Part shown: in pieces, positions 22,323 through 34,245 of the stretch
Layout of the letters: every line of letters starts with the position of its first letter
Position numbering within the stretch: position 1 is the stretch's first letter
Source of the DNA: Setomelanomma holmii
Lineage: Eukaryota > Ascomycota > Dothideomycetes > Pleosporales > Phaeosphaeriaceae
Assembly: GCA_010015745.1 (NCBI GenBank)
Contig: ML978192.1
Location: 1-64,000 of the forward strand
DNA length: 64,000 nt
Reading direction: 5' to 3'
The notes under the pieces: model-generated
What the model saw: only the letters and a program-made list of their open reading frames with translations
Databases searched by the model: none
Told to the model about the DNA's origin: nothing
Made by a program: the position numbers and the translations under genes

Positions 22323-23909
22323 ATGGCTACCATCGACCCCGAGAAGGCGCCTCATGACCATGCGACCTCACCAGATTCCCTGGAGCGCACGCATTCGCAT
22401 ATCGTCAATGAAGACCGCCTGCGACGTGCGCTGTCCGCGCGACAAGTCCAGATGATTGCGATTGGCGGCACAATTGGCACTGGACTATTCCTCGGTACCG
22501 GAAAGGCCCTCGCAACGGGTGGTCCAGCCTCGCTTCTCATCTGCTACTCCATCGTTGGCGCCATCGTCTTCGTCACGATGCTGTCGCTTGGCGAAATGGC
22601 GGCATTTGTACCGGTTGCTGGCTCATTCTGCACATTTGCTGGACGCTACGTTGACGACTCCTTTGGCTTCGCTTTGACCTGGAACTACTGGTTCAACGAT
22701 GCGGTCTCGACAGCTGCGGATCTTGTCGCCCTGCAGCTGCTTGTGCAATACTGGACGGATTCATTCCCGTGGTACGCGCTGGGCATCATTGTCTGGGTGT
22801 TGATCGTCCTGGCTAACATCATCAATGTGCGCGCATACGGCGAGTTGGAATACTGGCTCAGCCTGCTCAAAGTCGTTACAATCATCATCTTCATCATCCT
22901 GAGCATCGCAGTCAACGCAGGCGGCAACATTGGGTATGGCTACATTGGCGGCAAATTCTGGACCAAGGGCGATGCACCTTTTGTTGGCGGCATTGGTGGC
23001 TTCGCATCCGTCTTCGTGACAGCGTCGTTCGCGTACGGAGGGACCGAATCCATTGCCATCACTGCCGGAGAGACTCGCGATCCAGCACGTGTGCTCCCGA
23101 GAGTGGTCAAGAACGTCTTCTGGCGCATACTGCTATTCTACATTCTCTCGGCTCTCATGATCGGCCTCAATATTCCGTATGACTACCCCGGATTAAGCAC
23201 GAAGTCGAGCCGTACATCGCCATTCACAATCGCGTTCCAGATGGCGGGGTCGAAGGCAGCAGGATCTTTCGTCAACGCTGTCGTTCTCACCAGTGTGGTG
23301 TCAGCAGGCAATCATGCGCTTTTCGCCGGATCTCGACTGCTGTACACCCTCGGCGCGAATGGACATGCACCGAAGGTGTTTACCAAATTAACCCGCTACC
23401 AAGTCCCGTGGGTTGCAGTCACCACCACCAGTCTAGTCTCGATCGTGCTCTTCTCCCTCTCTTTCGCGGGATCTGGCCAGGTTTGGACGTGGCTGCAGAA
23501 CATTGTCGGCGTATCGAACCAGCTAAGCTGGATCTGCATTGGTATTTCCTCTCTTCGATTCCGTGCGGGTCTCAAAGCCCAAGGCAAGGAACATCTCTTG
23601 CCCTTTATGAATTGGACATACCCATGGGGTCCGATCCTCTGTGTCGTCCTGAACATCTTCATTGTGCTGGTGCAAGGCTGGTCGTCCTTCAGCCCAAGCT
23701 TCGGTGCTGTCGACTTCGTCAGCTTCTATCTCGAGCTGCCGGTTTTTGTCCTCATGATTGTGGGGTGGAAATTGATCAAGCGCACGAAGCTGCGTAGAGC
23801 AAGTGAGATGGACCTGGAGACGGATGTGTACACGAAGGAGGCTATTGAGCCTGAGCAGAAGGGATGGCAAGGCAAAGGAAAGAGGATTGCAACGTGGTTC
23901 TGTTTCTAG
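22323..23909 (+). CDS. amino-acid permease (YAT/APC family)
   Basis: Single exon, 528 residues. The first in-frame ATG is at 22323; the frame is open further upstream but has no other ATG. It is a plasma-membrane proton/amino-acid symporter with the 12-helix APC layout. The signature first helix is MIAIGGTIGTGLFLGTGKAL, and further helices include FALTWNYWFNDAVSTAADLVAL, SFAYGGTESIAITAGETRDP (a classic YAT motif) and AGNHALFAGSRLLYTLG. Cytosolic N- and C-termini are charged. The substrate cannot be read with confidence: basic, acidic or general permeases share these motifs. It converges on the TLC-domain gene, with 81 bp between stops. Confidence 0.93.
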   Translation: MATIDPEKAPHDHATSPDSLERTHSHIVNEDRLRRALSARQVQMIAIGGTIGTGLFLGTGKALATGGPASLLICYSIVGAIVFVTMLSLGEMAAFVPVAGSFCTFAGRYVDDSFGFALTWNYWFNDAVSTAADLVALQLLVQYWTDSFPWYALGIIVWVLIVLANIINVRAYGELEYWLSLLKVVTIIIFIILSIAVNAGGNIGYGYIGGKFWTKGDAPFVGGIGGFASVFVTASFAYGGTESIAITAGETRDPARVLPRVVKNVFWRILLFYILSALMIGLNIPYDYPGLSTKSSRTSPFTIAFQMAGSKAAGSFVNAVVLTSVVSAGNHALFAGSRLLYTLGANGHAPKVFTKLTRYQVPWVAVTTTSLVSIVLFSLSFAGSGQVWTWLQNIVGVSNQLSWICIGISSLRFRAGLKAQGKEHLLPFMNWTYPWGPILCVVLNIFIVLVQGWSSFSPSFGAVDFVSFYLELPVFVLMIVGWKLIKRTKLRRASEMDLETDVYTKEAIEPEQKGWQGKGKRIATWFCF

Positions 23910-23990
23910 CTTTGCGCCATATCAAAAAGCGCGGAATGTTAAAGATTCGCTCAAATGCAAGACAATTTTTACAAACAAGCCGGCATTCTA

Positions 23991-25030
23991 TCAAGATGTC
24001 TTCGGCTCGGCGGTGACCACTGTGACCGTCGCCTCCACATCTGGCTTCTTTTCTCGCAGCAGCTGCTTCTGCTTCTTCCACATCTTGTAGAAGTTATATG
24101 CGCCCCACAGCTGGGCGCAGCTGAAAACGACATGTAGGATGGGAGTTACAACTTTGAACGCCAGAGTCCAGCGATCCCAGGCCCAGCCCCAGATGTACAT
24201 GACTGCGATAGTCTCGACGACAGTGCCCGTGAAGGTCACTACCATTGAGGAGAAGAAGACTTTGCGCAGAAAGTCATGGTCCTTGGGGCGCATGCGGTAT
24301 AAGATGATGGCAACGTGGGGCCAGAACTCGGCGATCACGTCGAACATACCTGGTGAACTTGTCAGTGACTGGAGTGCTGCTGGTGCGATGCGAAAGGGAG
24401 ATCTTACCCCACACATAGCAAAGAATGAACTCGAGAGTGGCGTCCTTGTCGTGTTCCCAACCGACACTAATCGCCACAGCGGACGAAGCAATAACGACGG
24501 AACCGATGTGGTGAAGAACAGCGACGTATGACAGCTTCTCTCGGAAGATGAGCTCGAAGATGTACATGGCGACGAAGACTTGGTTAAGCACGAGAAGGAC
24601 TAGCGACATATCAGTACACCGGTCTGAGTAGTCAAAGAATGGACATACCGTCTCCGAGAGTGACAATTTTCGACCCTGCATACGGAGTGTGCAGTGTTGC
24701 CGTACTCGCTACCACGGCGAAGAAGGGGTAGGCGGCACAAACGAGCATGATGATCTTGGCTGACGCCGCGACATGATGGTTGATAAAGCCACGTCGTTGA
24801 TTGTCGTTGAGCTTGAGGTATGTGTCTCCATACATGCGCCGTAGCAGGAAGCCTTCGAAGAGATAGTATCGCGCCAGGAAGTAGATGACCAAGGAGATTG
24901 TGAGGATGAGACCTGAGTATGGCGCGAGTATGGAGACTTGCTCGTTGACAATCTCGGTGACGTGGGGTCGTCCGTGGACATGATTATGTCCGTCATGACT
25001 GATATGTTTTGTGGTGTTTGTGAGGTCCAT
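23991..25030 (-). CDS. TLC-domain (TRAM/LAG1/CLN8) membrane protein
   Basis: Three exons, 25030-24649, 24599-24408 and 24349-23991, give 310 residues. The two introns (49 and 58 bp) have GT-AG ends and restore a continuous frame through LGDVLLVLNQVFVAMYIF and CYVWGMFDVIAEFWPH. Membrane segments are predicted at about residues 35-53 and 85-110 and throughout the C-terminal half. The motif LSYVAVLHHIGSVVIASS fits the TLC domain's conserved His pair, and EFWPHVAIILYRM follows. The family includes ceramide synthases and less-defined ER lipid proteins. This protein lacks an extended Lag1 motif that I can recognise, so ceramide synthesis should not be assumed. The first 20 residues are His-rich. 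Confidence 0.8.
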
Positions 25031-27640
25031 GATGTGCGATCGGGTTGTTTATTGGTCTCGGCTTCGTTGATGAGTGTTCGTGAAGCGGAGCACGAGCATA
25101 AACAAAAGTCGCAGATAGTGTGGGATCCCAGATCATGAAATCAAGGCGAGGGCAAGTTGATTCTTGTACCTGTTGGGGGAGGGGGGTCCGCCTATGAGTC
25201 TCTTCGAGGCAACAATTGGTCCAGTTCTAGATTGACCGATTACACTGACCGACGAGTTTGGATGGCAGCGGACTTTCCGTATCCGGATTCTTACTCCTAG
25301 GAGCTCCTCCTTGAAACCCCCTCGTCGGAATTGGTCATTCTGGCGACTGCCATGCGAGCTAGTCCGCGAATCTGGGGCTCGCACCGACGAACCGGGAGAG
25401 ACTACTTTAGTCCACAAATGCCTCAGGCGTGGCTAACATAGTCTGGAAGCCAAGTTGTGCTACCTAAGCTTGTGTAGGCTTCGCCTTGCGCAAATCGAGG
25501 GTCCATTCGGATTTCGAAGACGACTGATCTGCTGCTTCGTTCCCTCCTTCAACAAAGTGTTTGACGTGTTAACCCGGTATTCACAAGGGGTACACGGAAG
25601 TCGGCACACGGAATGAAAATTAAGCATACGCACTCATTGAATGCGTTCAATTAGAACCGCACGACAGGTAGCATGATTCAGGGGCTGTCAAAAGCTTGTG
25701 CCACTCCCGTTGATCGGACGCGTCCCCGGTCCAATAGCGTTGGCGCACAGCCACGCCTCCAAAACGGGTTCGTAACAAGCCACGGTCGAAGCCGCGAAAA
25801 TGCCTCGCAGTACCGGCAACTTGGATCGCATCTTTACATCTCCGGTGGAACATTGCTGAAGATCATCATAAATGGGGACAAGCTGTCAGTGTGTCGAAAG
25901 CGTGGTGACGACTTTGCGACTTTTGCGATTTGCATGTGAATAGCTTGCTAAGCTTGCGTGTAAGCTCTCGTGCACATCTAGCTGTGCATTGTGCAAGAGG
26001 TTTGGGTGCGTTCAGTCTGGAATTCGAAAGTGGCTTCATAGCACGTGGTTACGGTTGGAAATGACGCACTGCGCTCCAGACCATTCCGCCGCAACCACAT
26101 ATGCTGCTACTGTGGTTCGACCAGTTTGGAAGCCTTACTACGGTGGCATTCGCGGCGGAGAGGGTTCACCAATGACAGACGGTCCTGGTGCGCGTGTCAC
26201 TGGACAAGGCTGCAGGTTGTGCCTGAAGGTAATGATACACCGAGATGTGCAATGACTGGCCAGATTGGAAGCCTGTAGGGTTACCACATCCTCTACGGCC
26301 GCTGGTACTCTTGTTACCTGCGACAATGGCTGCCATGGACAGCGCTGGCCTAAACGTCACTACATGTCTTGTGGTAGAGAAGACACTTCCTCGATCTCTG
26401 GAACGCGGACACCGTGCGTACAGCAACGCCAAAGAAACATCCGAATAGCAATTCCGATGCCGTCAATCATGGATGAGTTGTCGACATCGAGGCGTCGGAT
26501 CGATCATGCATTCGAAATGTTAGAGGCATCTTGGTGCCTGTCGTCACAGACCCTATTCCCCATCCCAGCCTGCGCGTCATCTTCGGGTTGTCGCCGCTTA
26601 AAAGATAAAGCTTCGCTTACCGAGGACTACATTGTCAGGCGAGAAAGGAAAGGTAGATGCTGTAGTCAGTTCGGAGGCTGATATCTTTGGTCTAGGGCAT
26701 CGCGTGCCATTGAGTATGCTTCAAGCCTCTGATGCATCAAACTTCTAGCTGGGTATAAGATATTATGAGCACATGAGCTTGTAAGTGACGACATGTGTTT
26801 CGGCTCCCCGTTGTGGAACTAGTGTAATGACATGGCCTGTACTCTACTTAGCAATCGCGATGCTCTGATTGATGAAGTGCTGGTCCTTCTGTGTGGCAGA
26901 CGGCTGCATCCGCGCACAGGCATGTCCACATCGTGGATGTAGCAGTGGGAATTTCCACAACCGCGGCACGAGCATTTCTGAGAGTCTTGGCCAAGTCGCA
27001 GTGGAATGACGAACTCATCGAGCCTTGCAGAATACCCCTTGCGTTGATCAAGACTCCGAGTCTTCTCCTTCCGCCAACACACTGCACGGCCGATTGCAGC
27101 ACATTGAGGTAAGTCCAGTGGTGACACGCAAAGAGAGGAAGCTTGTCCACGGGTTGGCAGCAGCGATGCGACGCCGAGGAAGCCGCCCACTCCGCCCCAC
27201 GGCTAGTCCGCCCACTGCTTCCGCTCCCACACTCCCCCACCGATGCATCGGCACCAGCACCAGCACTTCAATGACTCTGTGACACAAATCTCATGGCCTT
27301 CGTCGCATACCGGTGCAAGATCATGAACGACGGTAGAGGCTCCCAAGACGCTCCCGCTTGACGGCGCAGCGCAACCTCAGCCGCGACACTCGCGAGCTTC
27401 CAAGCCGGACTGAGCAAGCGATCGTAGGATAATCTTGGTCACTCAAAAGCTTCAATATAGAGCGCTCTTCCTTTGAAATTTCTGGAAGGGAGGAATCACG
27501 TGCGAAGCGATCTCCACTTCTCAACGCAGGCTTACAAATTCATCTCTTTACAAATCAAGGATCCCGATATGTGGGCATACAAGAACGATTTGTGTGCGGG
27601 TTGCACGTAGTCATGTTCACGGGTGATTGTTATCACGAAA
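25031..27640. other. long intergenic region, no gene recognised
   Basis: About 2.6 kb separates the TLC gene from the Gal80-like gene. Frames such as - 25133-25417, + 26265-26681 and the overlapping pair at 26819-27282 have no domain or credible splice structure. I see no tRNA-type B box, inverted repeat or tandem array here. Confidence 0.5.
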
Positions 27641-28865
27641 ATGACGACATCCAAGATTCTGCCTCTTCGAGCATGCCTCATCGGCCTTTCCTCAACCGCA
27701 GTCACCTCCTGGGCCGCCACTGCGCATCTTCCGGGTCTCTTGAGCTCCACTGGACGCTCTAAGTTCACCATAACGGCACTACTGAACAGCAGTGCGGAGG
27801 CCGCCAAGTCCGCCATCGAGACGTACAAGCTACCCACAAATACCAAGTCGTATGGCTCGCCAGAAGATGTTGCAAAAGATACAGAGATCGATGTCGTCAT
27901 TTGCAACACACGCGTCGATAAGCATTACGAAACGATCATTCCAAGTGTACGCGCTGGTAAAGACGTCTATGTGGAGTGGCCGATAGCTTCGAAGCAGGAG
28001 CATATCGAAGAGATAGTGGACACTGCACGGCAGAGCGGCTCGCGCATTGCTGTTGGCTTGCAGGGACGATGGGCAGCGCCTGTGATCAAGCTGCGGGAGC
28101 TGCTTAATGGCGGTGCAGGTCCCTTAGGTAAAGTGTTAAGCGTTGATGTCAAGGCATACGGCGGCAGTATCGACAGAGAAATCCTGCCTACAAGCTTGAA
28201 GTACTTTGCGCAAAAGGAAGTTGGTGGCAATCCCATCACCATTGGTTTTGGTCATGGTAAGTAGCCTGGAAGGTCTACTATGCAGCTCGACTCTAGCTGA
28301 CATAAAGACAGTGTTCGACTTCGTTCTCTCGGTTGTGGGCGAACTTGAAGACTCGTCCGTTCGCTCGAGAAGTCAGCTGCAGAGACCTCAGATTCGTGTC
28401 CGCAATCCATCGACAAAAGAGATCGTTGATCACATTACCTCTGATGTGCCGGATTTGCTTGCCGTGCACGGCACCCTGACAGGGTCTCCGCATGCAGTTC
28501 CTGGATCTACGCTATCATTCTTCTTTCGTCGAGGTCAGCCATTCCCAGGTACACCATCGCTCACGTGGTCCATCAACTGTGTGCGCGGGGAGATTCGTCT
28601 TATCTCGCCATCTGGGATCTCTCTGCAGGCGGCTGCGTACGATGAGCCTGTCAGCATTCAGGTTCATCACTTTGTGACGGACGAAGTTGACAATATCAAT
28701 TGGGGCTGGAATGATCGCCAGCTGGAGCTTCCGATCAGGGCAAGGACTGTTTCGGAATGCTTGTATGCATTCGCAGACCATCGTGGTGAAGACGACGGCT
28801 GGGCTGGACTAGAAAGTGCTGCGAAACGAGCACGTCTGATTGAGAAGTTCTTGAACCCCGCATAA
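27641..28865 (+). CDS. Gal80-like Gfo/Idh/MocA-family protein
   Basis: Two exons, 27641-28256 and 28312-28865, give 389 residues. The 55-bp intron (GTAAGT...GACAG, CTGAC branch site) joins FGHVFDFVLSVVGE. The N-terminal Rossmann half starts with LRACLIGLSSTAVTSWAATAH and has DVVICNTRVDKHYETI and KDVYVEWPIASKQEHIEEI, the usual EKP-type position of the family. The C-terminal half is the alpha/beta dimerisation domain. Fungal relatives are annotated as galactose/lactose regulatory protein Gal80-like, but the family also contains true dehydrogenases; no experimentally known role can be assigned. The ATG at 27641 was chosen over non-ATG extension upstream. Confidence 0.82.
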
Positions 28866-29204
28866 GGAGTACGCATGTATCGGCAATTAATTCTCCGATT
28901 CTCTTTGTCGCATGTATGTTCATTTCGAGGTGCCAGGGATTTGAAACGTTCGACTCCTAGCATTGGCCAACATTGTCGCACGTGAAACGTGAGTGGAAAA
29001 GCTCTTGCCAAGAAGAAACAAGACGCCGCGATGAAGTGTGCATCCATGATCAAAGCTTGTATGGCCTTAGTTGAGAGCTGCGAGCCACATGCGGCCGCAG
29101 TTTTGGCACCAATGGTAAACCGGTTCAAGGACTCCACACCTTACGACAGCCCTGCGAGCATCAAACATCCTGCATTTACATGCGCTATAAGAAGGACAAA
29201 TGCC
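28866..29204. other. intergenic, no gene recognised
   Basis: It holds the presumed 3' end of the Gal80-like gene. The 75-codon frame at 28989-29213 begins with GTG and has no support. Confidence 0.5.
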
Positions 29205-29399
29205 CATACATAGCTCACTTATTCATACATAGCTCACTTATTCATACATAGCTCACTTATTCATACATAGCTCACTTATTCATACATAGCTCACTTATTN
29301 NNNNNNNNNATAGCTCACTTATTCATACATAGCTCACTTATTCATACATAGCTCACTTATTCATACATAGCTCACTTATTCATACATAGCTCACTTATT
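29205..29399. repeat. minisatellite, 19-bp unit, containing a 10-N assembly gap
   Basis: Perfect tandem copies of CATACATAGCTCACTTATT: five before the Ns (29205-29299), one truncated by them (to 29323), and four after (29324-29399). The Ns at 29300-29309 do not fit the period, so they are a placeholder and the true copy number is unknown. The array ends 57 bp before the start codon of the secreted-protein gene. Confidence 0.97.
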
Positions 29400-29456
29400 C
29401 ATACGTCGCTTCGCCGATCAAACATTCGCTGAAGTACGCTCGCTTTTTATCGAACA

Positions 29457-30182
29457 ATGCGGTCGACCAACCAGATCTTCACAGGTATCGCCGCCGCCCT
29501 GCTCATCAGCCACGTCGACGCAGCATTCGGCCCAGCTTTCAGCACCGGTCCCGTGGGGTCAAGTTCCTGGATTCGTGAAGCAACATCAACTCTGGTTCTA
29601 CCCAAAGTGCCGACTGGCAACTCTGGCGATGCATCATTGTGGGTCGGCATGGGAACTTCAAACGGCGACTTGATCCAGTCTATTGCCGAGAATTATAACC
29701 AGAACGACTGGAGTGTATACGCATATACTTTGATCAGCACATCTGCGACACACAGATGCCGATTCAGGCTGAAGGCTCGACCGCAAACGAAGGAGACAAT
29801 ATTACTATGCACTGTAAGTACAGTCTTCTGTTATGGCTATTAGAACTACTTTTAACCTCGCTGTACAGACAAATACGACGACACAACAGGTAACTACACG
29901 CAGATCGTGTCACTCAACGGCAAGCAAGTGTCTACCCTGTCGACGAGCGATGGGCGCGCCCTTGGCTGGGGTAGTGCTGTCGAGTGCGCCGAGGAGAACT
30001 GCGGTACTGTACCTGCACACAGTTGGATCGACACGACCATCACTCTCGATTCCGCAGACCCGAATTATAATCAAACATTGGGCAAGGCGCAGGGCGTGAC
30101 AGGAGAGATGTCCACTAGTGATGGCGGCGTTACGTGGAAAGTCACGGATATCGACATTCCTGAATTCACATTTGGTTCATAA
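29457..30182 (+). CDS. secreted fungal protein, unassigned family, with a frame problem
   Basis: The ATG at 29457 opens a signal peptide (about residues 1-22, ending HVDA). The mature part has DASLWVGMGTSNGDLIQSI, ITMHYKYDDTTGNYTQIVSLN and GWGSAVECAEENCGTVPAHSWI, reminiscent of concanavalin-A-like/eqolisin-type secreted fungal proteins. A good 55-bp intron lies at 29814-29868. However, the frame reaching 29750 does not match the frame entering that intron: two bases are in excess within the ACACACAG run near 29757. Either a CA slippage breaks the gene, or a very short 41-bp intron (GTATAC to ACACAG, about 29717-29757) restores it. Both leave the downstream half intact. Function unknown. Confidence 0.6.
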
Positions 30183-31133
30183 GGAAGCGAACATGTCGAG
30201 ACTCTGCGGTCCGTAGAAATATGGGCTACTTCTTGGAGGATAGCGCCCACATGTGGAGTGTGAAGCATGTTGTAGGACTATGTAAGATGTATGACCAATT
30301 GGTTAGAAAGTAAGCTGCCAGCATATGCGAAAGGATTTCTTGTGCCGCATATTTTTACTAAGGCCATGACTGGATTGACTGGCCGCCGCCGAGAAGTGAC
30401 TGTACAGCATAGGCGCGATGGTGATGTGGTGCGCCTGAAGTACACGGTGTACGCCGCGCTTGACGCTAATGATTAGCTCTTAGGCTATGCGGTTGCTACT
30501 CTCCTTCTATCACACTTACAAGAACACTTGCCATAACCATGGTTATTAGGTAAGTAACCCCATACGCTGTACAGCAGTACATCGAAGAATCTTAGCGCAA
30601 GGTATACATACCATACGCGACCGGTTTCGGAATTGGTCCGATTTCACGCGGCTTCCTTCCATCGGCTCTCCACTGCGCGCGCCGACGGGCTTCACACAGC
30701 ATCACAGTACAAGCTTCGGATGGAACTTGTATACATGGAATGCGAACTCAGACTTCCGAGTGACGAGGCAAAGCCCGCTCGTCGCATGAAATAGCACAGC
30801 GTAGCCTCTGATACGGCTTGCCTGTCAACGCAATCTGCAGCCGAGTGTAAGGATCATGTTCGCCCAGCGCCCGACGTGCGTTAGGGAAAGGGAACTCCAC
30901 TGTAAGACGCGGGGATCGTATAAGCACGAAGGAACGTGCACTTTTCACAATCTTTGAATTCTGACAGGCCTTGCTTGTTCTCTCCCGATCTCAAAATCCC
31001 AATTTCGAGCCTCCAGCCTCCAAATTTAGAGACGTCTGGTCGGACTAAAGAGGACACTGCAGTCGTTCAAACTATTTACCAATTCTCTTTTTCACTGCCA
31101 TCGTTCTGATCGCGTTGATAAGGCAAAAAAGAC
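30183..31133. other. intergenic, no gene recognised
   Basis: This is the 3' flank of the secreted-protein gene and the promoter of the amidohydrolase. Only short unsupported frames are present. Confidence 0.6.
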
Positions 31134-32441
31134 ATGGCATCGTTTCTTGTCCGAGACGTTCGCGTCTTTGATGGCGAGTCTGCAATCGAAGACGGTTTCG
31201 TTTACGTCAAAAATGGCAAGATCATATCCGTTGGCCCTGTTTCGCGTGCGCCAACCGATGCGATCAAGACCTTTTCGAAGCCTGGACACACCGTGCTGCC
31301 CGGATTGATTGACTGCCATATACATGCAGATATGGCTGATCCCCAAGCTTTGCCCCAGGCATTGCGCTTTGGTGTGACTACTGTCTGCGAGATGCAGAAC
31401 GAGATCGATAATGTTCTCAAGCTCAAGAAGCAAACTCTGGAACCAGACACGGCGTCCTACAAGACTGCAGGACAAGCAGCGACCATTGAGAACGGATGGC
31501 CGATCCCCGTCATTTTGGCGCACAACGACTCTGATGAAGTAAAAGCCGAAATTGCAAAATGGCCCAAGTTGTCGAACCGAGAGAACGTAGTTGAATATCT
31601 TGAATGGACGACGAAGGAAATGCAACCCGACTACATCAAGCTCATGCACGAAAGCGGCAAGATGATGGGCGCAAAGCTTGACTATCCCACGGTCGATTTG
31701 CAACGAACCATTGTCGAGGAGGCGAAGGCACGTGGATACTTGGTCGTTGCGCATGCGACTTCTCTGCAAGATACACTGGACGTCCTTGAGGCAGGTGTTA
31801 ACGGTCTGACCCATACGTTCTGTGATCAGCCACCGAACAAGGAGCTCATTGACGCTTACAAGAAGACTGGTGCTTGGCTCAATCCGACACTCTCTGCGAT
31901 GGGTAGTCTGACTACCGAAGGCAAAGATCTGCAACATCAATTTGCGCATGATCCTAGAGTTGAGGGCCTGATCGATGAGAAGAAGATTGGCAACATGTGT
32001 GCTTGTATGGCCTTTGCAGCTCAACATGGCAAGGTCGAACATGCGTATGAGAGCGTAAGGGTTCTCAAACATGCGGGCGTCAATATCGTATGGTAAGATA
32101 AGCTTGGAAGAATTTCCATGAGCCACATGCTGACTTCTCGAAGTGGGAGCGACGCCGCTGGGCCTGCAAAAGGCACGGCTTTTGGGCTCTCGATGCACCA
32201 GGAGCTTCATCTGTTTGTGCACAAAGTTGGCATGACACCCGCTGAGGCTCTCCAGTCAGCGACGAGCCTGACCGCAAAGTGCTTCAAGTTCGAAGATCGC
32301 GGAAGATTGGCTGAGGGACTGAATGCTGATCTGCTACTGGTTGAGGGCAATCCGCTCGAGAACATTGAGGCAACGCTCAACATTCGTGGAGTCTGGCGTG
32401 ACGGGCATTTGTGCAGTGCGCATGCTAGCAAATTGGAGTGA
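31134..32441 (+). CDS. imidazolonepropionase-like amidohydrolase
   Basis: Two exons, 31134-32092 and 32144-32441, give 418 residues. The 51-bp intron (GTAAGA...CGAAG) has a TGCTGAC branch site and joins NIVCGSDAAGP. It is a metal-dependent hydrolase of the amidohydrolase superfamily: LPGLIDCHIHAD is the beta-strand-1 HxH metal site, PDYIKLM holds the likely carbamylated Lys, VVAHATS and GLTHTFCD supply the next His ligands, and CGSDAAG has the catalytic Asp, which is created only after splicing. The C-terminal EGLNADLLLVEGNPLENI is the small beta-sandwich part. Substrate unknown; relatives include imidazolonepropionase-like enzymes, prolidase-like enzymes and ochratoxinase-type hydrolases. 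Confidence 0.88.
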
Positions 32442-33311
32442 GGACAGAATATGTATACACGAGCGTGATAGAAACCAGCGGACAACCATCTTCTGGTATG
32501 CGATGTGCATCGCATATGATATGCAAGAGCTTGTAGATCTTCACGACCATCTTGGCATATTGACAACCTAGTAATTATACTTGAGTGCCTTCAGGCGTCT
32601 TCAGGCGTGTTGTAGAGGAGATGAGGAAAGTGCAGTAAGCTTCCGAAGACTCATTTTAAAATCATTCCTTTGCGTCGCAAAATATGGTCATCGAGGCGCA
32701 AGATGTCATGACCGTATTTGTTGTATATCGTGATGGAGGTGTCAACTGGGTGTAGAGGGCTGCCGTTGTGCAAAGTAGTGTACGAATCAACGCTTGATCC
32801 ACGATTCAAGAAGCGCGCTATGTCCAAAAGAGGGAAGGCGGCTTTCCTATCCCATGTCCCTCTCCAGTACTCCATACGTGCAGCGCCTTGCTTGCCAAAC
32901 CCTTTGACTCACACACTCGAGGACTCCTTCGCCCGCTTGTCCCCAACTACTCATAATGAGCACTGACGGTAGGAGGTGCTGGCAAGCCTCGCGCTCGGAG
33001 GTTGCGAAGCTGCACAATGACGTCTGATTTCTCAGCAGTAAGATTACACCTCCGACGCGTGCAAATGCTTGGGGACTAATGCCGAGAGATGCCAGTATGC
33101 AACAACAACTTGCACATTTGTGAACTAAGATGAGAAAGCAGACATTTCATAAGATGGTGGACGGTGCAGGTAGGAAAATGCATTCGCAACATTCATCACT
33201 CAGGCCTTTCGAGACGAACCGCGACACATCTCGAGTCGATTAGAAGTCACACAAACCTTCTACTTAAGATTAAATCATCCTTTTCCACAGCCAGAATTTC
33301 CACATTACGCA
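32442..33311. other. intergenic, no gene recognised
   Basis: Downstream of the amidohydrolase and upstream of the SRR1-like gene. No domain, repeat or RNA gene is visible. Confidence 0.6.
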
Positions 33312-34064
33312 ATGTCGCACGCTCTCGTGGACATTGGGGAGCCTTTTCGACAATCGAAAACCATCCCAAAAACAAAGGCAAAGTCATTAACACGCGAGGC
33401 GAGACAGCTCATGATGACTTTGAATGCGCTGCAAGACCTCTGTAATCAGTCGAAGCTCTCTATCTCTATCAGTCGACAATTGGAGACAACCTTGAGACAC
33501 TCGAAATCACCAATCACTCACATACTTTCCCTTGGGCTCGGTAGTCTGCGGGTTGCGCAAGGCCAAACACGCCGCCTGAAGCAATTGACCATATTGCTGG
33601 CGATCCGCGAGCAGTGTACGCGGCTGACTGGGATGGCTGTTGAGATTTATGCCCAAGACCCTACGTTCACGCGCACAGATGAGATATTCTTGGCCAGCTT
33701 AGGTATAAGCATTTTAAGAACGCCGTCCAGTGCGCAACTTGGAGAAGCAGGAGAACTGATCTCTTCGTCGACCCTAGTGTATTCACCATTTCTGACCATC
33801 GAAGCATACGAAAAACTGTTCCTGCACCCTGGCCGGTTGATACCCGTTGTATTTGGGGACGACTTCAATGCGCTGGCAAGCAAGTGGCCGAAGCACAGTG
33901 CAGAGCGCCGTCAAGTTGAAAGTGTGATGAAATCGGGGCTTTCGAAGTATCGGCGGAGGGTCATTAGCGGGGCGGGCTTTTGGTTGGAAGAAGATGAGAC
34001 GTTTCCCATGGCGCTGTATGAGGTTGTCAGTAATAGAGATGCGCGTGTTAGGGCGAAGATGTGA
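33312..34064 (+). CDS. SRR1-like domain protein
   Basis: Single exon, 250 residues, ATG at 33312. The central region has the SRR1-like pattern: ITHILSLGLGSLR, then a helical spacer, AVEIYAQDPTFTRTDEIFLASLGI and STLVYSPFL. In plants and yeast the family is linked to light/circadian signalling and ribosome or haem-related roles, but its biochemistry is not settled. The C-terminal part (GFWLEEDETFPMALYEVV) resembles many fungal versions. No targeting signal is seen. Confidence 0.82.
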   Translation: MSHALVDIGEPFRQSKTIPKTKAKSLTREARQLMMTLNALQDLCNQSKLSISISRQLETTLRHSKSPITHILSLGLGSLRVAQGQTRRLKQLTILLAIREQCTRLTGMAVEIYAQDPTFTRTDEIFLASLGISILRTPSSAQLGEAGELISSSTLVYSPFLTIEAYEKLFLHPGRLIPVVFGDDFNALASKWPKHSAERRQVESVMKSGLSKYRRRVISGAGFWLEEDETFPMALYEVVSNRDARVRAKM

Positions 34065-34245
34065 AACTGTAGCTACCTCGCGCATGTACGTCTTCACAGA
34101 GTCGTCGCTCTCACATCGTTGCGCCTTCCCTTGCCGTTCATTACGTTACGTCCTTACCTCACAGCTCGGCGACTCTTCTTCTCTTCGAGATTACCTCATC
34201 GATAGTCAACGACACTCCACTGCACAACAATCCAAAGCCACCAGC

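Noticed and set aside
25133..25417. Possible tRNA-like B box (GGTTCG) on the - strand.
   Set aside because: No matching A box or cloverleaf could be folded by eye around it.
28989..29213. 75-codon frame before the minisatellite.
   Set aside because: Starts with GTG, no domain, runs into the repeat.
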